Shown: piece after piece, positions 9,374 to 18,847 of the stretch
Position numbering within the stretch: position 1 is the stretch's first letter
How the letters are laid out: each line of letters opens with the position of its first letter
Source of the DNA: Oscillospiraceae bacterium
GTDB lineage: Bacteria; Bacillota; Clostridia; Oscillospirales; Ruminococcaceae
Assembly (NCBI GenBank): GCA_021769725.1
Contig: JAETSI010000006.1
Coordinates: 1 to 64,000, forward strand
Length of the DNA stretch: 64,000 nt
Reading direction: 5' to 3'
The notes under the pieces: model-generated
The model's input: only the letters and a program-made list of their open reading frames with translations
Told to the model about the DNA's origin: nothing
Databases searched by the model: none
Position numbers and translations under genes: made by a program

Positions 9374-9811
9374 TCATATCGTTTTATGTGGTTCAAGTAT
9401 GGTGGTAAAGTATTCCAAATTTGACGCTTGACTTGGGAAGCCATCTATATGGGGAGCAGTTTGAAGGCTTACGTCGTCAAATTCCTGCGTATGAATATTG
9501 AAAAGTTTCCCCTCGATAATTATTTGATTAGCCATACTTTTCTTAATTGTCAACTTTTTAGGCGAATGAAAATCGTACAAAGCGGCGCTTTTCACCGGAA
9601 TTATAGTATATAGAACCAAAATATTCGTATTCGTAATCGCAGCGAATCCGGAAGCGATTGCTTTTGAACTAAACAATGTTTTTGTTTTAAGGGAAACTCC
9701 GATTGAACACAGCGCTTGCGAAGCGAGGGGAGTCAGCAGCTGGTCAAAACATTTTATCATATTTTCTTCCGTGTAACCGGATATTTTATTTAGTATACCA
9801 AATAAGCCCAT
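9374..9811 (-). CDS. Hypothetical protein (145 aa)
   Basis: ORF on the track with intact frame; no recognised family. Confidence 0.5.
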   Translation of the reverse strand: MGLFGILNKISGYTEENMIKCFDQLLTPLASQALCSIGVSLKTKTLFSSKAIASGFAAITNTNILVLYTIIPVKSAALYDFHSPKKLTIKKSMANQIIIEGKLFNIHTQEFDDVSLQTAPHIDGFPSQASNLEYFTTILEPHKTI

Positions 9812-10054
9812 AGAAATTCTCCTGAATTTTGAAACTATTTATAGAGTCTGCGTGCAGATTTTTGAGAATAATTTTGGCGAATGCAAAGCAAAATTATGCA
9901 GTCAGATAACTCACGTCAATACTTTCAACGTAGTAGTCGTCAAAATTTGCCGAAAAGGCAAGCATTTATTTTATGTGATCAAACTCCAAGTTTATTTCAT
10001 TATACTGCAAAACCATTACGTTGTCAAGTTTTTGATTTAATTTGTCTCACATCA

Positions 10055-10076
10055 TTGACAAGTCAACACTTGTCAA
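10055..10076. repeat. 9-bp inverted repeat, candidate operator
   Basis: TTGACAAGT-CAAC-ACTTGTCAA, about 24 bp upstream of the -35 box at 10100. Confidence 0.6.
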
Positions 10077-10099
10077 TCAGAAAAAATAATATAACTATA

Positions 10100-10128
10100 T
10101 TGACAAATCCGGCATTGTATGGTATAAT
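10100..10128 (+). promoter_or_regulatory. Sigma-A promoter of the ABC-F leader
   Basis: TTGACA (10100-10105), 17-bp spacer, TATAAT (10123-10128): exact consensus. Confidence 0.85.
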
Positions 10129-10160
10129 CAAAACATAATTTAAGAATGTGAGGTGGAAAG

Positions 10161-10172
10161 ATGCGTAAGTAA
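10161..10172 (+). CDS. Three-codon leader uORF (MRK)
   Basis: gAGGTGGaaag ATG CGT AAG TAA: RBS-like sequence followed by a minimal ORF in the ABC-F leader. Confidence 0.55.
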   Translation: MRK

Positions 10173-10295
10173 TCCTGTATTTATTAAGGTATACAAAAAA
10201 TCAGCGGCAGTATTTCTGTCAGTTTTGTTGTACCTTTTTTGCAGGATCAATACGCTTTTCCGTCTGTATATAGGGCAGTTATGCCTCTTTTTGTG

Positions 10296-10330
10296 CAGCC
10301 GCAGGAAACGTATATCCTGCGGCTGTTTTT
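10296..10330 (+). terminator. Leader intrinsic terminator directly upstream of the ABC-F RBS
   Basis: CAGCCGCAGGA-AACGTATA-TCCTGCGGCTG-TTTTT: perfect 11-bp stem plus T tract, followed by GAAGGAGG. Confidence 0.8.
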
Positions 10331-10345
10331 GAAGGAGGTAATTAC

Positions 10346-11842
10346 ATGTCATTAATAAATATATCTGATCTGACATTTTCTTATGACGGAAGTTCTGAAA
10401 ATGTTTTTGAAAACGTGAATTTACAGCTTGATACCAACTGGAAATTAGGATTGACCGGACGAAACGGGAGGGGGAAAACTACACTCCTCCGGCTGCTTAC
10501 CGGAGAACTTCGTGGCAGCGGAACTATTTCGTCACAGGTCGAATTTGAGTATTTCCCGTATCCTGTGAAAAATCCGGAGCTGTTTACTATCGACATCATT
10601 CGGGAAATTGCTCCGGAAGCTGACGACTGGGAGATCTATCGTGAAATGTCGCTGCTGAAAATAGGGCGGGATGCGGATTATCAGCAATTCCGCACGCTCT
10701 CAGGTGGTGAACAAGCAAAAGCAATGCTGGCGGGATTATTTCTGCGTAGGAATTCATTTTTGCTTATAGACGAACCTACAGATCATATTGACAGCGAAGG
10801 CAGACGGATTCTTGGACAGTATCTTAGACGGAAAAAAGGATTTATTATTGTATCGCATGACAGAATGCTGCTTGATGAGTGTACCGATCATATTTTGTCA
10901 ATAGACAGATGTGGAATAAGTCTGCAAAAAGGAAATTATTCCGACTGGCAGCGCAGCAAGGATATGCAGGACAGCTTTGAGCTTGCCATGAACGAGAAAC
11001 TGAAAAAGGAAATAAAACATCTTGAAGAAGCGGCAAAACGAACGGCGGAATGGTCGGACAAGGCGGAAAGAGCAAAGATTGGTTTTGATCCGTTGAAAGT
11101 TGAAAAGAGCATATCCAGACGCCCTGGCGAGGCGGCAAAAGCCAAGAAGATAATGTCACGTTCCACTGCTATATCAGAGCGCAGAGAGAAAGCTGTCCGT
11201 GAAAAATCCGGACTGCTGAAAAATATTGAGCAGACGGCAGAACTGAAACTCATGCCTCTTGAATTTCATTCCCGACGGCTTTTACAGCTCGAAAAGATTT
11301 CCCTGAGTTATGGCGGAAGAATTGTTTGCAGCGGCGTTGATCTGACTGTGATGCAGGGGGAGCGGATCGCTCTCACCGGCGGAAACGGATGTGGAAAATC
11401 AAGCATACTGCGGCTCGTCAATGGTGAGAACATTGAACACAGCGGAGTTGTCGTCCGGAACGGTCAGCTGAAAATATCTTATGTTCCGCAGAAAAGCGAT
11501 CATCTTCATGGTTCACTGAGAGAATATGCTGAATTGCTGGGAATAGAAGTCAGCCTATTTTTTGCTGTTCTGAGAAAGCTCGGTTTCTCCCGTGAGCTTT
11601 TTGAGCGTAATATGGCGAGCTTTAGCGCTGGTCAGAAGAAAAAAGTTCTTATAGCAGGAAGCCTATGCGAACGTGCGCATCTTTACATCTGGGATGAACC
11701 GCTGAATTATATTGATATAATTTCACGCATACAGATCGAAAAGCTTATCCTTGAAAGCCGCCCGACAATTATATTTGTCGAACATGATGAGGCTTTCAGA
11801 AAAAAAATTGCAGATAAGGTTATTGAAATCGGAATGAGATAA
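10346..11842 (+). CDS. ABC-F subfamily ATPase (Lsa/Vga-like, ribosomal protection type)
   Basis: Two ATPase domains, GRNGRGKTTLLRLL / GGNGCGKSSILRLV, LSGGEQ, DEPTDHID, no TM segments. Confidence 0.88.
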   Translation: MSLINISDLTFSYDGSSENVFENVNLQLDTNWKLGLTGRNGRGKTTLLRLLTGELRGSGTISSQVEFEYFPYPVKNPELFTIDIIREIAPEADDWEIYREMSLLKIGRDADYQQFRTLSGGEQAKAMLAGLFLRRNSFLLIDEPTDHIDSEGRRILGQYLRRKKGFIIVSHDRMLLDECTDHILSIDRCGISLQKGNYSDWQRSKDMQDSFELAMNEKLKKEIKHLEEAAKRTAEWSDKAERAKIGFDPLKVEKSISRRPGEAAKAKKIMSRSTAISERREKAVREKSGLLKNIEQTAELKLMPLEFHSRRLLQLEKISLSYGGRIVCSGVDLTVMQGERIALTGGNGCGKSSILRLVNGENIEHSGVVVRNGQLKISYVPQKSDHLHGSLREYAELLGIEVSLFFAVLRKLGFSRELFERNMASFSAGQKKKVLIAGSLCERAHLYIWDEPLNYIDIISRIQIEKLILESRPTIIFVEHDEAFRKKIADKVIEIGMR

Positions 11843-11890
11843 TGTTATAATGGAAGAGGAATGTTGTCTTAATGAAAGGAAAAGAGGAAT

Positions 11891-12664
11891 ATGCGAAGAA
11901 AAATATTTCAGTATACAGCAGAAAAATATGATACACAGCCGGAGTATCTCTGGGACAAAACACCGGATGCCGCTGTTCTTCGCCATTCTGACAACAGAAA
12001 GTGGTACGGAATTGTGATGACTGTAGCATATAAGAAGCTCGGACTTGCGGGTGAGGGGAGCATTGATATTCTCAATGTAAAGACCGACCCTCTGCTGGCA
12101 GGCTCGCTGAGGCTCAGAGATGGGATTTTGCCGGGATATCACATGAATAAAGGAAACTGGATAACGCTTCTTCTCGACGGAACACTCGGGGAAGATAATA
12201 TATTTCCGCTTATTGATATGAGTTATGAGCTGACGTCAGGCAGAAAAGTTGGATCCTCTGATAAGTGCAGCAACTGGATAATTCCGGCAAATCCAAAGTA
12301 TTATGACATTGACAGGCATATATCCGAATGCAATGACGGAATATTTCTCTGGAAACAGAGCAGAAGTATGTCGGCAGACAATAACGTCTATATTTATATA
12401 ACCGCTCCGGTGTCCGGCATCAGGTATAAATGCCGTGTATTGGAGACAGATATTCCCTACAGGATGTCCGACGACAATATAAGAATGACAAAGGCGATGC
12501 GCCTTAAATTGCTGAGGCGCTACGATGAACCTGTCAGTCTTGCACATCTCCGGGAACACGGAGTTTTTTCAGTGCGTGGCCCCAGAAGTATGCCGGATAG
12601 TCTTGCACGTGAGCTTGATGACGGTTCCGGATCGGGCAGCGTACCGGAATTTTCAAAAAAATAA
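11891..12664 (+). CDS. MmcQ/YjbR family protein with a C-terminal EVE/PUA-like extension
   Basis: N-terminal YLWDKTPDAAVLRHSDNRKWYGIVM...HMNKGNWITLLLDGTL is YjbR-like; C-terminal NWIIPANPKYYDIDRHISECNDGIFLWKQSRSMSADNNVYIYITAPVSGIRYKCRV is EVE-like. Confidence 0.65.
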   Translation: MRRKIFQYTAEKYDTQPEYLWDKTPDAAVLRHSDNRKWYGIVMTVAYKKLGLAGEGSIDILNVKTDPLLAGSLRLRDGILPGYHMNKGNWITLLLDGTLGEDNIFPLIDMSYELTSGRKVGSSDKCSNWIIPANPKYYDIDRHISECNDGIFLWKQSRSMSADNNVYIYITAPVSGIRYKCRVLETDIPYRMSDDNIRMTKAMRLKLLRRYDEPVSLAHLREHGVFSVRGPRSMPDSLARELDDGSGSGSVPEFSKK

Positions 12665-12772
12665 GAAAAAAATTACAAAAGTACTTGAAAAATTTCTTGA
12701 AATAGTGTAAAATATAATTGTACGTTGTTATAATATTAACAACTTATCTTAAAACGAAAGGATGTCATACCA

Positions 12773-13993
12773 ATGGCAGGATTAAACAAGGTTACAGTAG
12801 AAGACATTAACGTTAAGGGAAGAAAGGTTCTCGTAAGAGTTGACTTCAACGTTCCCCTGAAAGACGGAGTTATCACAAATGATAACAGAATCCAGGCAGC
12901 TCTTCCCACTATCAACAAGCTGATTGAAAACGGCGCAAAGGTCGTTCTTTGTTCGCATCTGGGCAAACCCAAGAACGGTCCCGAGGCTAAGTTCTCCCTT
13001 GCTCCCGCTGCCGCAAGACTTGCTGAGCTCGTAAACACAAAGGTAGTTTTTGCCGCTGACGATACAGTAGTAGGCGACAACGCAAAGAAAGCTGTTGCTG
13101 AAATGGCTGACGGCGAGATCGTTGTTCTTGAGAATACAAGATTCCGTGGCGCTGAAGAGACAAAGAACGGTGAAGAATTCTCCAAGGAACTGGCAGAGCT
13201 CGTTGACGGTGAAGTATTCGTTATGGATGCTTTCGGTTCTGCACACCGTGCTCATGCTTCAACAGCAGGCGTTACAAAGTTCGTTAAGGAAACAGCTGTA
13301 GGCTATCTTATGCAGAAAGAGATCAAGTATCTCGGCAATGCAGTTGAAGTTCCCGAAAGACCCTTTGTTGCTATCCTTGGCGGCGCTAAGGTTGCAGATA
13401 AGCTCAATGTAATCTCCAACCTCCTTGAAAAGTGCGACACGCTTATCATCGGCGGCGGTATGGCTTATACATTTATAAAGGCTAACGGCGGTTCTATCGG
13501 TCAGTCTCTCGTTGACGACGAAAAGCTTGACTACTGCAAGGAAATGCTTGCTAAGGCAGAATCTCTCGGCAAGAAGATTCTTCTCCCTGTTGATACTACA
13601 GTAGCAGCTTCTTTCCCTGATCCTATTGACGCTGAGATCACTGTTGAAAACGTTGATTCCGACAAGATCCCTGCTGATAAAATGGGTCTTGATATCGGTG
13701 AAAAGACACAGGAGCTCTTTGCTGAGGCAGTAAAGACAGCCAAGACTGTTGTATGGAACGGACCTATGGGCGTATTTGAGAATCCTACTCTTGCTAAGGG
13801 AACAATTGCAGTTGCTAAGGCTCTTGCTGAGACAGACGCTACAACCATTATCGGCGGCGGAGATTCCGCAGCAGCAGTTATGCAGCTCGGTTTTGCTGAC
13901 AAGATGAGCCACATCTCCACAGGCGGCGGAGCATCTCTTGAATACCTCGAGGGCAAGGTTCTTCCTGGCGTTGCAGCAATCGCTGAAAAGTAA
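12773..13993 (+). CDS. pgk: Phosphoglycerate kinase
   Basis: [42 protein letters not shown] motifs. Confidence 0.98.
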   Translation: MAGLNKVTVEDINVKGRKVLVRVDFNVPLKDGVITNDNRIQAALPTINKLIENGAKVVLCSHLGKPKNGPEAKFSLAPAAARLAELVNTKVVFAADDTVVGDNAKKAVAEMADGEIVVLENTRFRGAEETKNGEEFSKELAELVDGEVFVMDAFGSAHRAHASTAGVTKFVKETAVGYLMQKEIKYLGNAVEVPERPFVAILGGAKVADKLNVISNLLEKCDTLIIGGGMAYTFIKANGGSIGQSLVDDEKLDYCKEMLAKAESLGKKILLPVDTTVAASFPDPIDAEITVENVDSDKIPADKMGLDIGEKTQELFAEAVKTAKTVVWNGPMGVFENPTLAKGTIAVAKALAETDATTIIGGGDSAAAVMQLGFADKMSHISTGGGASLEYLEGKVLPGVAAIAEK

Positions 13994-14006
13994 TTCAATA
14001 AATCAA

Positions 14007-14037
14007 TAGGGCGGGTAGAGATATTCGCCCTTATTGC
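14007..14037 (+). terminator. Hairpin after pgk (weak terminator or processing site)
   Basis: AATAGGGCG...CGCCCTTATT. Confidence 0.4.
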
Positions 14038-14053
14038 GATTGAGGAGATTAAA

Positions 14054-14263
14054 ATGAAAATCACGGAAAAGATAAAATCCAATTATTCTGCCGAGGTAAT
14101 GTTACTTACCATTGTCAGCTTTCTGTCAGGAGTTATTGCAGGGATTATTATTTCTCCGGTAAAAAACGGCATTTCTATTGGTAGTTATAACGGAAGCTAT
14201 AATAAGTTTGAAGATTCAAACAATGTAAACAAGCCGGATAAAAAATGCAGATGTAACAACTGA
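14054..14263 (+). CDS. Small membrane protein (69 aa), one predicted TM helix
   Basis: MLLTIVSFLSGVIAGIIISPVKNG; GAGGAG RBS; lies between pgk and tpiA. Confidence 0.6.
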   Translation: MKITEKIKSNYSAEVMLLTIVSFLSGVIAGIIISPVKNGISIGSYNGSYNKFEDSNNVNKPDKKCRCNN

Positions 14264-14305
14264 TATCATACTGATCTGCAAAAATCTATAAAGGAGTTAA
14301 TTACT

Positions 14306-15082
14306 ATGAACAAGTCAAAAAGAAAGGCAATTATTGCCGGAAACTGGAAAATGAATAAAACAAGACCTGAGGCTAAGGAACTTCTCGAAGCTATCAAGCC
14401 TCTCGTAGCAAACGCAGAGGGAAACGTTGAGGTTATCGCCTGCGTTCCTTTCACAAACCTTGAAACAGCTATCAACGCAACAGAGGGATCTAATGTAAAG
14501 ATCGGCGCTGAGAACGTTCACTTTGAGAAGAGCGGTGCATTTACAGGCGAGATCTCCGCAGATATGCTGGTTGAAGTAGGCGTTGAATATGTTGTAATCG
14601 GTCACAGCGAGAGACGTCAGTATTTCGGCGAAACAGACGAAACTGTAAACAAGAGAACTCTTGCTGCTCTTAATGCAGGTCTCAAGCCGATCGTATGCGT
14701 CGGCGAGCTTAAATGGGAGCGTCAGTGCAATATCACAGAGGAAGTTATTGCTCGTCAGATCAAGCTTGATCTCTGGAATGTAACTGCTGAGCAGGTAAAG
14801 AACGTTGTTATCGCTTACGAGCCTGTATGGGCTATCGGAACAGGTCTTACAGCTACTCCTGAACAGGCTGAGGAAGTATGCGGATTCATCCGTGCTCAGC
14901 TTGCAAAGCTCTACGATCAGGCAACAGCTGATTCTGTAACTATTCAGTACGGCGGCTCTATGAACGCTGCAAACTGCGCTGAACTTCTGGCAAAGTCCAA
15001 CATTGACGGAGGTCTTATTGGCGGAGCTTCACTCAAAGCTGCTGATTTCAATACTATCGTTCAGGCTGCTGTTAACGGCTGA
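14306..15082 (+). CDS. tpiA: Triosephosphate isomerase
   Basis: IAGNWKMNKT, VIGHSERRQYFGE, AYEPVWAIGTG, QYGGSMNAAN. Confidence 0.98.
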   Translation: MNKSKRKAIIAGNWKMNKTRPEAKELLEAIKPLVANAEGNVEVIACVPFTNLETAINATEGSNVKIGAENVHFEKSGAFTGEISADMLVEVGVEYVVIGHSERRQYFGETDETVNKRTLAALNAGLKPIVCVGELKWERQCNITEEVIARQIKLDLWNVTAEQVKNVVIAYEPVWAIGTGLTATPEQAEEVCGFIRAQLAKLYDQATADSVTIQYGGSMNAANCAELLAKSNIDGGLIGGASLKAADFNTIVQAAVNG

Positions 15083-15122
15083 TTATTTATTCATAAAAAT
15101 CTAATTTGAAAGGGTTTTAACA

Positions 15123-16640
15123 ATGTCAAAAAAACCTGTAGCACTTATAATTATGGACGGCTTCGGCTACAATCCGGAGGACTACGGCAATGCAATAACT
15201 GCCGCAAAAAAGCCGAATATTGATAAATATATGAAAGGACCGCACACGCTTATCGGAGCAAGCGGTCTTGACGTAGGACTTCCCGACGGACAAATGGGAA
15301 ATTCCGAGGTAGGTCACACCAATATCGGGGCAGGACGTATCGTTTACCAGATGCTGGTGAAGATCTCCAAGGATATCAAAGACGGAACTTTCTTCAATAA
15401 TCAGGTTCTTCTTGATGCAATGGAAAACTGCAAGAAAAAGAATTCCGCTCTCCACCTTATGGGACTTCTCTCGCCCGGCGGCGTTCACAGCCACATGGAG
15501 CACCTTTTCGGTCTCGTTGAAATGGCAAAGAAAAACGGTCTTGACAAGGTGTATATCCATGCATTCCTTGACGGACGTGACGTTCCGCCATCCTCAGCGG
15601 CTGAATATATGGAAGAAACTGTGGCTGAACTTAATAAGATAGGTCTTGGAAAAATTGCAACTATCAGCGGACGTTTTTATGCTATGGATCGTGACAATGC
15701 CTGGGATCGTGTTGAAAAGGCATACTCCGCTCTTGTTTACGGCGAGGGCGTTCAGGAAATTGATCCGGTTCAGGCAATAAAGAATTCCTATGCAAATGAG
15801 GTAACGGACGAATTTATGCTTCCGACAGTTATCGAGGGCGGCGCTCAGATCAAGGCAGATGACAGCGTTATTTTCTTTAATTTCCGTCCTGACCGTGCAA
15901 GACAGATCACAAGAGCCTTTGTTGATCCGGATTTTGCAGGATTCACAAGAAAGAAAGGCTTCTTCCCGGTCAAATTTGTCTGCATGGCTCAGTATGACGC
16001 TGCAATGCCGAACGTTACTGTTGCATATCCTCCCGAGCAGCTTACAATGACTCTTGGCGAATATCTCAGTAAATCAGGAAAGACCCAGCTTCGTATAGCC
16101 GAAACTCAGAAGTATGCGCACGTTACATTCTTCTTTAACGGCGGTGAGGAAAAGCAGTTTGAGGGTGAGGACAGGATACTTATAAAGTCGCCCGACGTTG
16201 CGACCTTTGATATGAAGCCGGAAATGAGCGCATATGAAGTCTGTGATGCCGTTGTGGATGCTATAAACAACGACAAGTACGATGTCATCATTCTGAACTA
16301 TGCAAATTGCGATATGGTTGGACATACGGGTATCTTCGATGCCGCAGTACAGGCTGTTGAAGCGGTTGATGAGTGTGTAGGACGTATGGTGGAGGCTATC
16401 CTTGCAAAGGGCGGAGCAGCCCTGATCACTGCTGATCACGGCAATGCCGATAAGATGTACGAGCCGGACGGAAGTCCGTTTACTGCTCACACAACGAATC
16501 CTGTACCTCTTATCGCTGTCGGAGTTGATGGACGGCTTCGTGACGGCGGAGTTCTTGCTGATCTTGCACCTACGATGCTTGAAATACTTGAACTGCCCCA
16601 GCCAAAGGAAATGACGGGAAAATCACTTCTTGTCAAGTAG
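15123..16640 (+). CDS. gpmI: 2,3-bisphosphoglycerate-independent phosphoglycerate mutase
   Basis: PVALIIMDGFGYN, GNSEVGHTNIGAGRIVYQ, TADHGNADKM. Confidence 0.98.
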   Translation: MSKKPVALIIMDGFGYNPEDYGNAITAAKKPNIDKYMKGPHTLIGASGLDVGLPDGQMGNSEVGHTNIGAGRIVYQMLVKISKDIKDGTFFNNQVLLDAMENCKKKNSALHLMGLLSPGGVHSHMEHLFGLVEMAKKNGLDKVYIHAFLDGRDVPPSSAAEYMEETVAELNKIGLGKIATISGRFYAMDRDNAWDRVEKAYSALVYGEGVQEIDPVQAIKNSYANEVTDEFMLPTVIEGGAQIKADDSVIFFNFRPDRARQITRAFVDPDFAGFTRKKGFFPVKFVCMAQYDAAMPNVTVAYPPEQLTMTLGEYLSKSGKTQLRIAETQKYAHVTFFFNGGEEKQFEGEDRILIKSPDVATFDMKPEMSAYEVCDAVVDAINNDKYDVIILNYANCDMVGHTGIFDAAVQAVEAVDECVGRMVEAILAKGGAALITADHGNADKMYEPDGSPFTAHTTNPVPLIAVGVDGRLRDGGVLADLAPTMLEILELPQPKEMTGKSLLVK

Positions 16641-16651
16641 AATTTATTTTA

Positions 16652-16680
16652 GTGCCGGCTTTTTCGTCGGCACTTGCTTT
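16652..16680 (+). terminator. Rho-independent terminator after gpmI
   Basis: AGTGCCGgctttttcgtCGGCACTTGCTTTT. Confidence 0.65.
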
Positions 16681-16689
16681 TAAATATAT

Positions 16690-17721
16690 ATGTTAAAAAC
16701 AATTTTTATAGTTTTTTTCTGCCTTATATCACTGGTGGGCTGCGGAAAGCGCAGTATTGATCCGGATATGAATCAGGCAAGCGACCGCAGCTTGTTTGCA
16801 ATGGATACCTATATGACGATGCGTGCTTATGGCGACTCCGGTGAAGAGGCTCTTGAAAAAGCAGAAGAGAAGATTAATTTTCTTGAATCCATTCTTTCCG
16901 TGACAGCAGAAAACAGCGATTTACAGCGTATCAACAATGCTGATGGCTCATCTGTGAAAGTATCGGAAGAAACTGCCAAACTGATTGATAAGGCTGTTGG
17001 ATTTTGTAATAAAACTGATGGTGCACTTGATATAACATTGTTTAGCGTTCTTTTAGAATGGGGATTCACCGGTGACGAATTCTGTATACCGGATGCAGAC
17101 AGCCTTGCCAGCTCTCTTGAATACGTTGACTACAGCAGGGTTTTGGTCGAAGGACAAACAGTTACGCTGCCGGCGGGATTCAAGATTGATCTCGGAGCAT
17201 TGGCAAAGGGATATACATCCGATGCCGTAATAGGTATACTGCGTGAAAACGGCGTGAAATCAGCGATTATCAGTCTTGGCGGAAATGTACAGACTCTCGG
17301 CAGAAAGCCTGACGGTTCACGGTGGAAGATCGCAGTACGTGATCCGTTTGCTCCCGAGAGCGATATGTGCATTCTTGAGACAGGGGAAACGTCGGTTGTT
17401 ACTTCCGGAAATTATGAACGCTTTTTCATTGGAGATGACGGAAAAAAATACTGGCATATTTTGGATCCATCCGATGGTTATCCGGCAGATAACGGTCTTG
17501 TTTCTGTTACGGTCATTGGTGAGAGCGGTCTGTATTGTGATGCGTTGTCAACAGCGCTGTTTGTTATGGGAAAGGAACGTGCTGTTGAATTCTGGCGTGA
17601 AAATAAGAATTTTGATATGATTCTTGTAACGGATTCAAAGAAAATATTTTATACGAAGAGTAAAGCATATGAGTTTGAAAATCTGACAGAAATGTCTGCG
17701 GAGGTGGTTGGAGATAACTAA
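16690..17721 (+). CDS. apbE: ApbE family FAD:protein FMN transferase (lipoprotein)
   Basis: Lipobox LISLVGC; FAMDTYMTMRAYG; IDLGALAKGYTSDAV; SLGGNVQTLGRKPDG; HILDPSDGYPA. Confidence 0.92.
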   Translation: MLKTIFIVFFCLISLVGCGKRSIDPDMNQASDRSLFAMDTYMTMRAYGDSGEEALEKAEEKINFLESILSVTAENSDLQRINNADGSSVKVSEETAKLIDKAVGFCNKTDGALDITLFSVLLEWGFTGDEFCIPDADSLASSLEYVDYSRVLVEGQTVTLPAGFKIDLGALAKGYTSDAVIGILRENGVKSAIISLGGNVQTLGRKPDGSRWKIAVRDPFAPESDMCILETGETSVVTSGNYERFFIGDDGKKYWHILDPSDGYPADNGLVSVTVIGESGLYCDALSTALFVMGKERAVEFWRENKNFDMILVTDSKKIFYTKSKAYEFENLTEMSAEVVGDN

Positions 17722-18097
17722 AGGAGTAGTGATATGCCTGATTTCTGTAATTGTGATCTTTATTGCGTCGGCTGTGACATCATTTATTATTATGCATTCA
17801 TCTGACAGGGAAGATCCTAAAGAAAATAATGGTACAAATTATGTAGAGATCGTCCAGGATAATAAAATAGTGTACATCTTCGATCTCAACAGTGAATCAG
17901 ACCGAACTTTTCGGATAGAGTGTCCGAAAGGCGGCTGGAATGATATAACTATCGAAAATTCGCAGATTTTCATTTCTGATTCCGACTGTCCTGATAAGAC
18001 GTGCGTCAATATGGGAAAGCTGCGGTCAGAATATGCTCCCATTGTATGTCTGCCGCACAAATTGGTAATACGATTTAGTGACCGGGGTGACGAGTGA
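17708..18097 (+). CDS. NusG domain II-containing protein
   Basis: TM anchor plus ...IFISDSDCPDKTCVNMGKLRSEYAPIVCLPHKLVIRF. Confidence 0.85.
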   Translation: MEITKGVVICLISVIVIFIASAVTSFIIMHSSDREDPKENNGTNYVEIVQDNKIVYIFDLNSESDRTFRIECPKGGWNDITIENSQIFISDSDCPDKTCVNMGKLRSEYAPIVCLPHKLVIRFSDRGDE

Positions 18098-18624
18098 TGA
18101 AGATAAGAAAGATTACCGAGCTTTCATTGCTGACAGGACTTGCACTGATAATATTTGTAGTGGAACTCAGATTTCCGGACATCCTGCCTGTTCCCGGGGG
18201 AAAACTGGGACTGGCAAATATAATTACAGTATACGCTGTGTATAAATACAGAGCCTGTGAGGTGTTTCTTCTTGTGCTGGCAAGAATAATACTGGGAACA
18301 GTGTTTGCGTCAAATTTTTCAGCTCTGATTTATAGTTTGTCCGGGGCACTTTTCTGCCTCGCAGGGATGCTTTTACTTAAACGCATTATACCTGTTCGGT
18401 GGCTGTGGCTATGCAGTACTATCGGAGCCGTTCTGCACAATACCGGGCAGATCGCTGCTGCTATTGCTGTTATGCAATCTTTTGCCGTGATATACTATTA
18501 TCCGTTTCTGGTTTTCTGCGGATGTATTGCAGGAGCTTTTACAGGAATATGTGCTCAGCTTGTAGTCAACAGGATAGGGAGAAAAGGAAGAAGTTATAAC
18601 GAAAAGAGGTTATTTTATGATTAA
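18094..18624 (+). CDS. Gx transporter family protein (heptaprenyl diphosphate synthase component I-like)
   Basis: TELSLLTGLALIIFVVELRFPDILPVPGGKLGLANIITVYAVY. Confidence 0.85.
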   Translation: MMKIRKITELSLLTGLALIIFVVELRFPDILPVPGGKLGLANIITVYAVYKYRACEVFLLVLARIILGTVFASNFSALIYSLSGALFCLAGMLLLKRIIPVRWLWLCSTIGAVLHNTGQIAAAIAVMQSFAVIYYYPFLVFCGCIAGAFTGICAQLVVNRIGRKGRSYNEKRLFYD

Positions 18625-18847
18625 TCCGGCATCATTGCTGAATTTAAAACGCTGTTTCGGTGTTTTCAGAAACAATCACCCCAAGGCTATTCAATTTGCG
18701 GAAGCTATTTCAGATAAGGTAACCGAGGGCAGTATAGTAGAGATTAATGTACAGTTTCCTGATGGAACCAGGAGTAAGGCAAATATTAAGGTGAACAGGG
18801 ACGATATTGAACTTATCAACGAGTTGCGGAGGTCGCTTGGTAAATGA
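18617..18847 (+). CDS. Conserved hypothetical protein (76 aa)
   Basis: Overlaps both neighbours; intact frame. Confidence 0.6.
   Translation: MINPASLLNLKRCFGVFRNNHPKAIQFAEAISDKVTEGSIVEINVQFPDGTRSKANIKVNRDDIELINELRRSLGK

Noticed and set aside
13531-14082. Long antisense ORFs opposite pgk (13259..13912, 13531..14082)
   Set aside because: Mirror ORFs of a highly codon-biased gene; no RBS, no recognisable family; pgk on the other strand is unambiguous.
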